From Cloeon dipterum (lineage: Eukaryota; Arthropoda; Insecta; Ephemeroptera; Baetidae): a DNA stretch of 64,000 bases. This document shows, in pieces, positions 49,069-62,364 of the stretch; the first letter of the stretch is position 1, and each line of letters begins with the position of its first letter. The notes below the pieces were generated by a model. It worked only from the letters and a program-made list of their open reading frames with translations. It did not search any database and was not told the origin of the DNA. Both the position numbers and the translations under genes were made by a program. The DNA is taken from positions 29,781,681-29,845,680 of the forward strand of contig NC_088786.1 of NCBI RefSeq assembly GCF_949628265.1. The letters are read 5' to 3'.

Positions 49069-52000
49069 CTACGACAGCAACGGCGGCAAAGGGTGCCTCA
49101 GGTCGTAGAGCTCGCCTGGCCGGCCGCGGTTTGAACTGGCGCCGCCGGACGAGGGGGCCCGTCCGCCCGAAGTCGTGTGATTGCTGAAGCCCGAGTCCGA
49201 GTTGAACGAGTCCTGACTGCTGCTGTTCTTGGGCGGGTTCTGCGGCGGCAGCGGCGGCCGGAAGGAGGTCAGCTCCGGCGGCCTGGCCAGCACCGACTCG
49301 TAGGGGTTGCTCGAGCGGACGTAGAGCGAGTTGTAGGGCAGGTGGTAGGCGGGCGGTGGGGCAGACGGCAGCCGGCCGTTCTCGGTCAGCAGCAGGCCGG
49401 TGTGGAAGGCGGCCGGCTCCATGCCGGCCGGCGGCTGCGGCTTCGGCGGCGGCGACGCCGGCCTTCCGCGGTTGCGTGGACTGCCGCGGTGGCGTCGCCT
49501 GTCCAGACTCTTCGGCCTGCGCACGGCCGCCTGCGTCCGCCGGCACGGCGGCAGGCTCGTATTGCGGCTGTTGGCCATCCGCAGAGCCAGAAACGAGTCC
49601 GTCTCGCACGTCTTGAAGCGGTCGTCCGCGTCCGACGAGTCCAGGTCCCGGCACAGGTCGTTGCCGGTCGAGCCGGCCACCGAGCTGTTCTTGGAGCGTA
49701 GACGCGAAGGCAGCGTGTTGGCCGGTGGTGGCGTCGGGCCCACTACGCGGTGAGCCAGGTCGCCGGCCAGGCTTAGCTCGTCCTCAGCGAACTCGTCCTC
49801 ACTGCCCGTGCGCACCCGTCCGTGCTCGCCCTGATCACTGTCGGAGCCTCTGCACTCGGAGCCTGCGAACAGATCAGAAGGGATTGCTTAACTTTAAATT
49901 TTGGTTGTGTGTTTAACAAGAATTTTTCTCTATCCAAAATTTGATTCAGACATCTTTTTTCGTGACTATATAATTCTTGTAAATTTCCATTTTAACTTGT
50001 TGTTAGCTTTGGACCCTGTTTAATTATAAATTTGGAAATCAGAATGTGACAAATTTTAATACCACTATTTAAAGCACTCTGTTTAAATAGTGCAAATTAA
50101 AAATTATAAATTTTTAAGTGTCTGAAATGAGGGTCAGGGTAGTGGCGAGTTCCTCAAAGTATTAAAAAATGATTTAAAGTGAAAAATATCGAGATCAACT
50201 CACCATTTGAGAGCTCTTCATAGACGGGGTTGTAGAGCTCCTGTTCAGCGTAGGGGTCGATCCGAGGCGGTGGACAGATGAAGACGGACGCGTTGCCAAG
50301 CAGATGTGGCGGGTAGCCTGCACCGTAGTGCTGCAGCACCGGCAACGGAGCAGCTGAGCGGTGCTTCACGTCCATCATCTGCAATCACGAGCCGGCGGGC
50401 CGGGGCGCGGGCTGATCAACACCGTTCAATTTAGCACCCAAAACTCTCACTTAACACACACCACCGAACGTGCAGCAGACCAGAAGCAAGCAGATGAAAC
50501 AAGAAAGAGGGAAAAAGGATGGAGGGATTTGTTTTTTGGCGAGAATCTCATTCATCCAGCATGCAGAAGCGATCAGATTGCGCCGACGGTGTTAATTTGT
50601 AAACCGACGGAGGCGGTAAAGTGGCTTTTGCGGGCGGACGCGTCGAGCAAGGAAAAAATGGCACTTGTTTAGTGTCACGTTCGGCACAAATAAAAGGCCA
50701 AATTGCGCGCCATCAGTCGGCTGTCATTCGGCGGAATTAGGGGATTTGCTCGCGCGAGAGCATTTTCGCTCGTCGGGATTTGCGCGAGGCGAACGCACAA
50801 ATTAATTCGAGCTGCCGTGGAATTGCGTTTTTTCGCGTGCAAAGTCAACAAAAGCGAGCAGGGAAATATTTTATATATTAACAGCACTAGCAGCAGCAGT
50901 TCACAATGATTTTTCAATCGGATTACACGCGCCGAAGCCACGCAATGGTATAAAATGGAGGGTTCGCAATACGCCACACAAAAGCACACATTTTAAGCCG
51001 GAGATTAGCTTTGGTTCTATTTGGTCACCGAGGCAATTATCCAGACATAAAAGGGAGCGTGATAAATACTTTTTCTAATCTTGTCTTAAATTTACTAGGA
51101 ATGTTAAAAAAATTACTAGCAGAGAGTTTTGAATCGGCTCTCAAAATTTAGAGCTCATTTCGGTCTCCTGGCGAGAACGGAAATACATTGCCTGGTGCAG
51201 CCAGCGTGCATGATATTGAAATTGTACAATATAAAAATTTTCGTTAATAATTAATTATAAAATAAACTTTTTGATTAAAAATTTGAAAACTTCGTTAATA
51301 AAACAATTTTTACTAGAAGAATCGATCGTTTTTTGACACTTCGATAAATAACACATAATTTTTCTGAAGGTTTGTTGCGGCTAAATGTGATTTTTTAGCA
51401 CCTAAACCTAGAAAAAATATCACACTAAAAAGTTTAATTTCTTTTCATGTTGACAAAGCTCTCGGTATTTTCGAAACTATGAAGTTATTTAAAACTTTGA
51501 AAATACGGTTGATTTGAACCTTTTGGGTTTATTACTAACTACAACCACCGACTAAAACAACATGCCAAAAGTTTCTTCCCTAATTTTCTGCGTAAAGTCA
51601 GATTAAATTAAAAAAAAAAACATGCACGATTGAGTGAAGGTAAAATGGCTCCAGCGAAGAGTCCTGTCAAACAGCAGTGCGAGAGGCATTTTAATTACCA
51701 AAATGAAAATCGACCATCGCGATAAATAAATGGCTGTTCGCCGCCGCGAATCAATTCCAGCGTTGTGAGTTATCGATTCGCACGCGCAGTTCTGTGTATT
51801 GTGGACGGCCGAACAATGTTGTGTCGGTGGGCACACGCGGGGTTGGTTTGGCTGCAGCCGAGTGTAACCACCACGCGGCTCCGACTACCAGCCAGCCAGC
51901 CAGCCAGCGCACAAATGCAAAAAGCAGCAGAGGAAACGTCGGAGGGGTGCAAAAATAATTGAATTTCCTCATTTTGCCTGGCAGCGTCGGTTCTTGTTCC

Positions 52001-54324
52001 GCACCCACGGCGAAAAACATTCGGCCGCGTGCGACAAGACTCGGCCGATCATTGTGATAAGTCATCCGCCAGCCAGCAAGCGGGAAACAAACAACAATAA
52101 CACAAAGCGGGCGAAAATACACAGGACGACGACGGGAAAATGAGATTTTTTGAACGCGCGCGTGGCGGACGCATGGCTACATTACTCCTAAATATTCAAA
52201 GGTTTGTGGATCGTAAACCTTCACAATAATACAAGCCAAAATGTAAATAACTCTCTTTTTATGAAAGCTGTGCGCATTTTTTCCATGGATTGGTAATTGG
52301 AGATCATCAGCGAGTATGGATTTTCTCAACAGATTTTTCAATGATAGAGGAAAATCGAGACCATTCAAAAGTTTCTCAACAAAAGCGCTGTTGATTAACT
52401 CTACCGCATATCCAACGGCACAAAAGATCAAATTTCAACCACAGAGGCATATCATTTCGCAGGGAGAACTAATTCAAATCCTGCACCCCCGTGAAAAAAT
52501 GTCCATTGTGCCATGAATATGTAAAGCGTGATGAAACAAAAAAGCACATCCACCATCGGACCGTAATAAAACGGCGGGAGCGCCAGGCAGGCAGGCAGCA
52601 CTCTTTGCTCGCGCACACATACACACACACGCGCGCGCGAGCGCGGGTGGGTTGGCGGCTCATTTCGCCCGAGCTTTAATTTATAACGGCAGGAAAAGGT
52701 GCACACACCGGCTCATCCGGGGTGCAATTCCGCCGCCAGAGGGTGCGAGGGAGGATGGCTGGGGCTATTAGAGGCCAGGCAGATAGCATCGCCATAAATA
52801 AATACAAAACGCTTGCTGATCCTCTGCTCTCGGGGCCGAATGAAGATAACTATAGCCCTCTCTCTCGCGTCGGCTTTATTGGCTCAATTAGCATATAGTG
52901 CTCAAATTCGGGCCGGGATTTCAGGTGCTTTTTTCCGCATGAAAAATGGAGTGTGCGACCCGACGCCCAGAATAAATGTCCTGAAGACAATGGCTCGCTT
53001 AATGAAAGTGTAGGCTGCGCGATGTTACTTTTTTATGTTCGCAGCTTCATTTCGTTTTGAAATCGCCCTTTTTTGTTCCACGCGGCAGAGGCGGACGCCT
53101 GAATTTCTCATGGCAGAGAAAGGCAACAATTATTTGCATAAATTTTAATCTCATGGCAAATTCGGGCGTCTAATTGGCGCTGGGTTTGCCGTCTCTCTTT
53201 GTCGGAATGTGCTACCGAGTTTTCCACAGCCATGCTTGGCAGAATCGCGCAGCTAAAATTTATGGAGTTTTACGAGCTAATCTACAAAGATAAATTTTCG
53301 CAGAAGCAAGAGGTGATTTTGCCTTTTTACAAGCTATGATTTATTAAATGAATTGTTGGCGTCTTTTTTCCAATTTTGTAGCTCTGCTAGGTTTAGTAAA
53401 TCTTTTTGTTCCGATTAAACCGGTGTAACATTACATTTTTTTGTTAGATTTTCATTAAATAAATCAAACAATTCTCCGTTATGATTTTATAACAGTCTGG
53501 TCTCCGTCAGCGTAATCCCGAGTGGCACGAAGAGTGTGCAAAACTACTTTTTGCTCGTGCCAAAAGGGGTTGGAAAGTTCGTCAAGCCCAAAGTTCTCCG
53601 GTAGGCAGACTGGAAGGCAAAAAAAGCCGCTGGCGTCTCGAGTTTAATAAGCAGCCACCTCACGTCGTGCAAATAAAGCTGGAAAAAATTGCCGAGCCGG
53701 TGATTATCGGAAGTTGTTTGAAAATTTAACGAGAGTGCACTGCTTCTCCGGCGGCGGCGGCTGCTGCTGCTGCTTAAGTATTCAAAATAAAACGGCGTAG
53801 TAAAAGAGAAGGAAGCCCATAAAGCGTGAGCCAGCAGCCAGAATTTGATCCAACAGCTCCCAGCGGCAATAATTGAGTCAGCAGCCAGATTTAATGCAAT
53901 TTAATGGCAGACGCTTGTTGTAATAAAGGTGCGGCGGCGGCAATATTAAAAAGGTTCGCTCGCGCAGCTGACGAAGTCGTCAGCCCCGTTTCCCTGGACG
54001 CGTGTGCGACAGCTTGGCTTTATAATATATTTTTTCTTCACCCCTGCCTGCATATTCGTTTTACTCTCCCTCATCGCTCACACGTACATGCACACATACA
54101 CACATCTCATGCAGATCGAAGAGGAGTAAGAGGAGCGAAGGTATGAATATGAGTGGCTTTGAATATTCACCTCCATGGATGGTGGCGCCACGGTCGGCAG
54201 GTGGTTGGCCCGCAGGTGGGTGCTCGTCAGGTCCTCGTAAATGACGGCGTTGGCCCCGGAAACATCACAATGGTTCTGCGGAGAGTTTTTGCACGGCAGG
54301 AAGTTCTGCATCTTTCTCTTGTGT
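49069..54324 (-). CDS. C-terminal (probably cytoplasmic) tail of an unrecognised membrane receptor-like protein, 5' part beyond the window
   Basis: Three in-phase exons on the minus strand, 54171-54324, 50204-50378 and 49069-49862, encode about 373 residues ending at TAG. The first visible exon opens in phase with HKRKMQNFLPCKNS, a basic stretch like the stop-transfer end of a membrane helix, but no helix is inside the window. Signalling-type motifs: IYEDL (YxxL), NPVYEEL (NPxY, PTB-binding type), PPPAY (PPxY, WW/Nedd4 type), FRPPLPPQNPP (SH3 type), the acidic DSDQGE/GSEDEFAEDEL patch, and repeated basic RRPKSLDRRRHR. The last exon is very GC-rich (strong G/C third positions). Long introns (3.8 kb and more than 9.6 kb) fit a developmental cell-surface gene, for example an LRR, Ig or FNIII receptor. 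I do not recognise the family from this tail, so cell-surface location is inference. Confidence 0.75.
49863..50203 (-). other. Intron of the receptor-like gene
   Basis: GTGAGT at the 5' end and TTCGCAG at the 3' end. AT-rich, phase 1, nothing else seen. Confidence 0.8.
51888..51908. repeat. (CCAG)n tetranucleotide repeat
   Basis: Five units of CCAG with a trailing C, in the intron of the receptor-like gene. Confidence 0.9.
52611..52646. repeat. CA/CG alternating purine-pyrimidine tract
   Basis: CGCACACATACACACACAC followed by GCGCGCGCGAGCGCG. This is a strictly alternating tract of the kind that can adopt Z-DNA. Confidence 0.85.
52840..53013 (+). CDS. Candidate 57-aa secreted peptide ORF (speculative)
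   Basis: ATG-initiated frame starting MKITIALSLASALLAQLAYS. It has one Lys, a 14-residue hydrophobic core and a plausible signal peptidase site after AYSA, then QIRAGISGAFFRMKNGVCD and a short basic end. It lies in an intron on the opposite strand. It has a single Cys after the predicted cleavage site, no dibasic processing pattern and no homology I recognise. Chance is a serious alternative. Confidence 0.15.
   Translation: MKITIALSLASALLAQLAYSAQIRAGISGAFFRMKNGVCDPTPRINVLKTMARLMKV
53749..53773. repeat. (CGG)4(CTG)4 compound trinucleotide repeat
   Basis: Four CGG units running directly into four CTG units, non-coding as far as can be seen. Confidence 0.85.
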
Positions 54325-57300
54325 CTGAAACAGAAGGTGAGCAGAGTTAGGCGACGCGAATATTTCGAATATTTTAATACAGACCCTAACTAACTGATTA
54401 TTAGAGTGAGTCTTTATCCTCATATAAAGGAAAATAGCTTAAACTCAATTCGTGCGATTAAATTAATATTTATTTTTCTTTATAATTTGCAGATGAATTA
54501 ATATCTAGTCTAGACGAGACTTGGAGTCAATATTTCCCAGCCGTATTACAAGATTACATCACACGATTATTCTATGCCGCATATGCTGCTTTTATAATTC
54601 GAAAGTTCTTTAGAAAAGCTCTCCCATTCAAAGCGAACATGATTAAAAACACGTACATTACGGTCTCATCTCTGCTCATCTCACATGTGAGAACTTTCAG
54701 TGAAATAAGTCGACGCGAAAGCTTCTCTGTGCTTATGCTCGTCTGTCGTCATCAAACCAATTTCATTTTCCATCCAAGTGCTAAGTTTCCACTGAATTCG
54801 AAAGAAGAGCGCAAGAGAGATTCAACGTGGAGAGAAGAGAGAGGGGGTTATTCAAACGAAACTATGATGGAATGTGCACGTGAACACTGGCTTGGTAATC
54901 ATTTTTATCTCTCTTTCTTGCTCTCGAGTGCACCCTTTCGTGCGCAGAAAGGGTGCATGCTGCAGAAGAAATGAGAATTCCTCTTCGCCAGCCGCAAAAG
55001 CAAATATTCATAGAAGCTGAATTCTGTTTGCGGAATGTCTCGGATCAGTTTAAGTGTTTCACAAGCGATTAATTGAGTTTTTATTAGGCACGGCCGGAAG
55101 GTACTATAATTGAATTTAATGGTTTTGGTTCACAACTTTTTTATGTGAAAACCGCAGCAGAAGGACAAAATATAAAAAACCTTCAATTTTTCTGGTGCAA
55201 CGTGCCATGCGGAACCGCAATGAATGCTCATTATTTGCCAAAGAGCTTGTGAAAAACATAAAACTATTCTTGCAACAACAAAGCCGTAAATTCCGAACAG
55301 AAACACAGCAATAAAAGATAATCCGCTCAATAATACGGCCGGCTCTGCTTCGGCTAGCTGCGACTTTGTATAAATTGCGAGAGAAACACTCATTTGGCCG
55401 GCAATTATTCAGCAACAAGCATTCTAATTCGGCTGCCATTAACTTTGCAGTTGCTGCACGTAGACTAATAAAATAAAACTCGTGCAGAGAGCGCGCGTAT
55501 ACGAGCAGCGGCGGCGGCAGCGTTCGGCTCAATAATTCAATACGCGCGCTTCGCCTTACAGCTTTTTCTGTTTGTGACTCGGGTCGCCTGAATTAAACAA
55601 TACAGGCGCATCTTGCCGCCTGCGAAAAGTGGCCGAATGAAGCGGTAAAAAGGGCCGTATATATCGGCGGATGTGTTCGTTCGCATCGCGTTTCTTGTGA
55701 ATAATTCAAGCGCATCGCAGCGCAGGCAGTTTCCATACGCGTGCGTAGACGTATCTCGGCCGGCCGGATTGCGAGTGAGTGAGCCACTTTGCGGTCGCTC
55801 CACCGAAATTGAAAAATTGCTTCTCGCCAACTCCTGATGGCCGCTTTTTACGCCAGGCCAAGTCATTCACTCGCGAGGCAGCTGAATCAACAAATGGTTG
55901 TTTAATTGGCCAGATTTTGCCAGCCTGGGAAAACCGCCGAGAGGCGTCATAAATATCAAACTGACTGCTAAGCGAGAAAGTTTTCCCGTTTCTACCCGTC
56001 TACCGAGAAGCAGTTGGAATACTCGGGCATTGCCGAAATCGCGATATCACCGTAATGGGGTAGGTGGAATCAAGAGAAATACAATTTTGTTACCCAGGAA
56101 CATTACAAGTTGGGGGAAATAGTTTGAACGTTCATTTAATGTCAAAAGAAGGTTTGTTACCAGTTTAATAATTTATTTTTTACCAACTAAAATGCCATAG
56201 CTATATCAACAATTTTCCAGTTTACCTTAACTTGTTTTTTTTTTAGTAAAAAAATCGAAGCATCACGATTGAAATGTTGTGAAACGGATTCCAGACTGCA
56301 GATCGTCTTAACAAATTGACTGAATTCTCATTGAAAGAAAATGAAAGGCGGCTTTCAGTTCAAGTGATCTGTGACTTACTGGTTCTATAGACAAATTTAA
56401 TTTCCTGTGTCGGAAATTTCCAATTCGCATAGAGATAAAGCGTCCCCCGGTACCAAAAAAAATTGCCGTTTACGGCCAGCAGTAAAAACATTTTTACGCA
56501 GAGCAAACGCAATAATGCCATATATTTCTCACACGCGCGCACACCGGTAGGACACAGCACATTCAAATGAATTGCTCTCTCGGCTGCACGTTCGCACACA
56601 TACACACAAATGCAGGAAAGGAAAAAGAACGGAAAAGCTGCAAGAACAGAGCAATAAATTCCAAATTTATGGGCCATATCGCACTGGAGAGATATTATTA
56701 CAGAGAGCGTTTTAAAACTCTGCAAATGCGGCCAAGGAGAAACACAGAGAGAAAGCACCACTTGGAGTTAGGGGTGCCAGTCCTTCATTCTTTGAAATTC
56801 AAATTAAAAATAACTCAGATTTATTATGGATGGTTATAGAAAAAAGAAGATAAAAAACAATATTTTAATAAAGTCTACGGAGTTAATTTCCAGTTATGAC
56901 GGCTACATTATTCCGTACCCTAAGATATGCACAGGAACAGGAAGCTGGTGGCCCTACTATATGGTGCTGGAAATAACAACAACAACAACACGGCAGGAAC
57001 GCTTTTAATTCGTCTACCTGCGCCATTTACAAATTCATATTTCACTTGAATTAATACGACTGCAGCGAAAAAAGCTGGAAAAGGTGCTCTCGCGCTCCAT
57101 AATTAATAAAGGCAGCGCGAGCCGCTGGCTTTTTCGCTTGAAAGTACATATGTAAAATATGTAGAGCCACTGAACATGCCGCTGCTGGTTGTTGTGTTGT
57201 TGTAATAAAACCGGGTCCGTGCACACTAACACAAACTTTTAATTGCACTCGGCTGTGATTTATTTATCAACTTTGCAAATTGTGATTTAACGTTTTGGCG

Positions 57301-60300
57301 CACGAAAAAATCCGATCTGCACGTGCGCTGCACTTCGTCCTCATTATGCAAGCAAATCTGACGTGCTTTTCATTTAGCGGCGGAAAAGCTGCAGATGGTG
57401 CTTTCATCACTTCTCCGTTGCCGATATTAAAAAGTACACACTCACTCCGATGCTTGTGTGTCGGGAGGGAGGCGGAGGAGGGCGCGGAAAATGTCAGGTG
57501 GTTGGTTATTGTTTCCTGGCTGCAAATAAATCTCTCAGATTGCGCGGCCGGTAAATTTATGACCGTATTTTTGAGCGCCGGCGAGGGGAAACTCATCTCC
57601 GGGAAAATATTAAGAAGCTTTTCCGGCTCGATGAATCAAAAACAAAAGTTTTGCTGCCAAAATCTCCTTTCCTCGCTCCTTTTCCCCTGAACAACATTCT
57701 AGTTGAAATCCACGTTTTCAGCAGGTTTCTAAACTCGCCGGGTGCTGATAAAAGTCCCCTCGGAGACTTTTAAAAAGTCATTTCAATGTGACAAAACCGT
57801 TGCGTCGTGCTAGGGGACACGCGTGGTGCAAAATTTCAACGCAAACTTGTCCATTTTTTATTTTCCATCATGCCGGCGCACATGGGGCCTCGACTGCCTG
57901 CCTCCAAGTTGCTTTCTGCAAGGCACTTGTGAGTGTCACCTGACAAAAATATCTGCACGCAGCAGGGAGGTGTCGGAAAAGCGTCGAGAAAAGAGAAACT
58001 TGCCAGAGTGAAGAATAATACAACTTTCTGAAAATAATTTCGCCTCGTGTGATACACGAAATTGTTGAAATTTAATCTTTAGCGCATAGTAAAGAAAAGT
58101 TTGTTTCTGCTCCTATCTTAAAACGCTGAAATTTCGTATCATCATTAATTTTACCAGCAGAGAAATACGGTGTGAAAATCTATAAAAACAAAAAATTAAC
58201 TGAATATGTAACATAGTTAACATAATTAATTGTGGTTTAATTTTCACTTAAGAGAATCTAAATATCTCTCTCATGTAAAAAAGCATGAAATTTTGAGTCC
58301 GAGCTCATGCACGTTTGGTGTGGCTGAATTTCGTGCAACGCTGCACCACATCCACCATAATTAACTGTACCTTTGCCGCCCCTACCAGCTTATGCAACAC
58401 GCGAAACGGACCAGCCTTTTGTCTGGTTGGGCAGGTTTGTAGTTGTTTGGGCAAGGAAGCGGGTGCAGTTTGCTTGTAATTATGAGCCGCTTGAGTTATG
58501 GCACTTTCCCGCTCAGATATAGAGAGAGCGAAACAAACCCCTTTTGGATTCGCAAACAAAACGCAGCGCTCATTGTTTGCTGTTTGTCGAGCATGAATGC
58601 ATAAACACTCGGGGGCGCAATATCTGCCTCGGCGTGCATGCGTTTGTGTGTGTGCAAGAAAATTGAATTCGCACTTCCCCTGGCAAGTGGGCCACAGAAG
58701 GCATTGCATTTGACGTTTTTGTGCGGTGGAAAGGCTTGGTAAACGGGAAACGAGAACCGCGTGAGGGAGTCACCCGTGTGTAATAATATATAAACAGCGA
58801 GAATTTAAAGCGGATTTTTGGATATGTTTTCCACTGGAACGCCTTTTCAATTTCCTTTGAAGCCGAAAGAGAATATGAGCTGGTGTTTGTAGGGTTAGTA
58901 ATACTGGAATTTTAGGCAGCAATAAAATGCTTTCAAAATCTAGGAATGTTATGGTTATGGGTTAATTTCAATAAAATAGATGAAATTACAAGAAAATATT
59001 TACGAATATTTATGTATGACCAATAATAAAGTGTATGGTATGCACCATTCATGAAAGCTGAAGAGGAAAAAGCAGTTCTTTGACTTGCGATTGATTTCCC
59101 CCATCCAGATTGTAGAAATCTAAATTTATCTTTTTTACTCCTGTTCCAGTGAATGAGTTTACAGATTTTATTTCTAGAATTTACCTATTTTCAATCTGAC
59201 GCAAATTTGATGTCTCCCAGTAGAATGCTTGTTTATTTTTAAATCTGCATCGCTGGAAATAAATTAGCGCATGTTGCGACAGCAGGAGTGAAATGTTTAT
59301 TCGAACTCGTTTTCAGCACGGCAACTGGATCGGCAAATGAGCTCCATCAACACACAGACAGAAAAGCGTGCGCACAGCGAGAAATCTAATTTGATTTGCA
59401 ATTCAATTTTTCCACTTGGTTGCTCATGCATACCGGAAAGATCCGCCGAGATCATTATTTATCGCCACGCGCACAAAACGCACACTGGCAAATCTCGCTA
59501 ATTAAAATAACAAAAACGCCACCGTTCTTTTCAGCTCCAATCCAGCAGCAACCTCACCTTTTTCCGCGCCAGCAAATCCGCGAATGAAACATTCCCAAGA
59601 AGCTTTTCATTTCAACATTTCCGGCAGATAAAGATGCGGAAAATCGGAAGCTTTAGCTGTTTTCTTCAAGGATGTTCAATTATTATATTGAAATCAAATT
59701 TATTTTTTCTTGGAAGGAAATGAATTATTCGCTAGACAAAATTTCTGCTGATAATCAAATCGTTACCAACATATAGCCATAAAAAATGAAATGTCTGCAT
59801 CCGTTACCCATTACACGTGCGGTTTTTTCAAAGAAGTTCGATTGGAGAGCAGATATATAACGTTTTATTTGCAGAAAGATTCGCATCATGATTGGAGCTC
59901 ACTCATTCCACTCATTTTTCTCTTCCGCGAAACCAATTTCCTCCACTCTTTGAGTCCGCAAATCGACTCGTTCGTGCTTCGCAGTTTGCCAATTATTTCC
60001 GTCGGCGACGAGATGGGAACGCCGGCGGCATTCTCCATCTTCTGTGTGCCCGCGTTATGTTGTGTGTGTGTGCTGCACCGCAAAGTGCAGCTTTGTGCAT
60101 CTGACAATCGGAGGCGAATGCGAGTGTGCCCGCAAATCCGTTCAGTGCGACGCAGCCCAGGGTGGAAAATCCGTTGCCGACGTGAATTGGGGCAGAAAGT
60201 TGGCTCGGTTAAGGCAGATATGCCTCGCTCGCGCCTCCATCAGATCAATTGAAAGCTTGACCTACTCTCCGTCGGACCTTTGGAGGCAGAATTTTTATCC

Positions 60301-61024
60301 AAATTCAATTTTCTGATCAAAAGGCTCCGGCTGGTCGGCCCTCTTGATCTCTGGCACTGCTCTCTTTCACGGAGAGAAAATTGAAAAGAAATTTCATATT
60401 CGCTTGGCATGAAAAACGCCGGCTGAAATTAGGCAGAGTCAATTTCCCTTTGAACGTAAAAGCACTGTGTCGTTGGGGAAATCAAATAAATTGTTGGAAT
60501 ACCATCATATACGTGTCAATCTGTACCATCAATGGCCCTGTTTGTATTTGATTGATCCAATGCAAATAAAGTCTCTTTGAAGAAGTACCTTATTAATACT
60601 TCACAATTTGGCAAAACATCAAACTGAGCTAAAAGTTGCAGCAGTTAAAATATTTCTTGCAATCGCGGATTTTTTCCGAGAAAAATACGCGCTCTTTTTG
60701 TCGGAAAATTTTTACGTCGGGAAATCATTTTGTTAAATTTTAATGACTTTCCGCGGTTCCTGCGTGCTGTGGACCGTTTTTCTTGTGAGTTTCCTCGTCC
60801 ACAAATTAATGAGACGCTCTTTAATAAAGATAAAAGCCGTGAGCGAGGGCGTGTCGCCGCGGCTGCAGACTTGGCGTATGAACACACCATGTTTGTGAGA
60901 GTATATGTGCAATCTCGTTAATTGCGACGCTGTTTTGTTTCAAAGTGTGCACTGTGCATTCTGCTCCAGCGTTAAAATACCATAGCCGCTTTTAGCATTT
61001 TTACTCGCGTGTGCATTTGCAAAC

Positions 61025-61047
61025 GAGAGGGAGAGAGAGAGAGAGAT
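61025..61047. repeat. (GA)n microsatellite
   Basis: GAGAGG followed by (GA)n ending in GATAGA. Short and impure, with no coding context. Confidence 0.85.
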
Positions 61048-62348
61048 AGAGGATTATAGTGCCTGGGACGGAAGAGGTCGGCCGCTGAGAGAGCGGAGAG
61101 GAGTAGGTGTCGTTCTCTCGTCGTCGTCGACCGGCACAAAAGACTGCAAACAAAGACAAAGCCCGAGGCGAGAATGTGCCCAGGGACGAAACTATTTGCT
61201 CAATTCAACCCTTTCTCGGGCAGACGTTCCAACGTGCGACCCTCTGACATTTTGGGCTAACTGCCTGCTGGTGAAGCGAAATTTCGACCAGTCTAATTTG
61301 AATCTGATTCCGCCGGATTGCTTTTCAGTTTCAATGATAGCTAACGGTATTCCATTCACGCGGCAACCATTCATTTCCTTGTTTTAGGTTGGAGGTTAAA
61401 CGATTAAAATGAAAGAGGGGCCGCTTTGTTGTTGGAAAGCGTCAAAGAACATAGTGAGGAGTTTTCATTTGATTTATTTTAAGATCTTGAAAAATTGTTC
61501 TGCTGATCAGGATTTTATTCCATTAGTTTCCCTCGTGGCCTCGTGGGAAAAATGGGTTTCTAGCTTAAATTTACACATATTTCAATTCTGTCAAAGTGAT
61601 TTCCACATAAGCATTGATTTTTTGACGATAGAAAAATATCAAAGTTCCATCCTTCTACTTAGCGTTTTGTTAACCTTTGTTTGTTTAATGTTTTGAAACC
61701 GATTATTTTGAATTTGAATTCTCAAACATAATAGTTTATAAATCAAATTTCCAGTCAATTTTGCAAACTATCATATTAAAAAAAACTCATGGAGCACAAG
61801 CACGTTTAATTGCTTGCCAACCATCTAAAGAGGATCAACTAATCGACGAGGAACACTAATGTTTACTCTGTAATCTTTTATCCAGTAGATGATGCTGTTC
61901 ATTTGGCCAAATGTGTACAAAAAAAAGAATGAGTTGAAACTCAATTTTCAATTCCTTTGAGCTCAGCGTAATTGTGGATTGTTCACCCACAGTTGGAGAG
62001 ATTCGGAACCAGCATCAAAGCTATTTATCCCGAGATCAAAACGCGCAGAGTCGAATCGGAGCGAAAGATTGGAGGCATGGCCGGTGCTGGAAAAGTGGAT
62101 TTGGCCAGGACAAAGGCATAAAGCGGGCAGAGGGCGAATGCACACCAGCTCAGCGCTGCTTTTTTATGTTGCGGCGAATAAAGCGGCGGCGCGTGTGTTT
62201 TGTGTTTGTGTCGGTCTGTGAATTGCAGGCCGGGGTATTATGCTCATGACCACTTTGTGAGTGCCCACGCCGATAAACAAAGCCAACATAAACCGCGAAA
62301 AAATAACACACAAGCGCAAAGCAGAGAGGGTTGCTTCCTCTTGGACCC

Positions 62349-62364
62349 CATGTGTGTGTGTGTG
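62349..62364. repeat. (TG)n microsatellite
   Basis: About eight TG units after CCCCA and before TTTGCC. Confidence 0.8.

Larger units (their letters stand above)
50379..54170 (-). other. 3.8 kb intron of the receptor-like gene
   Basis: Phase 0 intron between the MEVAPPSME-like end of the upstream exon (…PPSME) and MMDVKHRS. It contains simple repeats (CCAG at 51888, CA/CG at 52611, CGG/CTG at 53749) and a small plus-strand ORF with signal-peptide character (52840). The remainder is unannotated. GC-rich, CpG-rich blocks at 50400-50850 and 51750-52150 may be regulatory. Confidence 0.6.

Noticed and set aside
49046..49654. 202-codon alternative minus-strand frame
   Set aside because: Low-complexity Ala/Gly/Arg/Pro frame overlapping the true tail exon in another phase. 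It has no splice continuity.
49177..49701. 174-codon plus-strand frame opposite the receptor-tail exon
   Set aside because: Arg/Val/Gly-rich shadow of the GC-rich minus-strand exon. The minus-strand frame has splice sites in phase with two other exons and real motifs.
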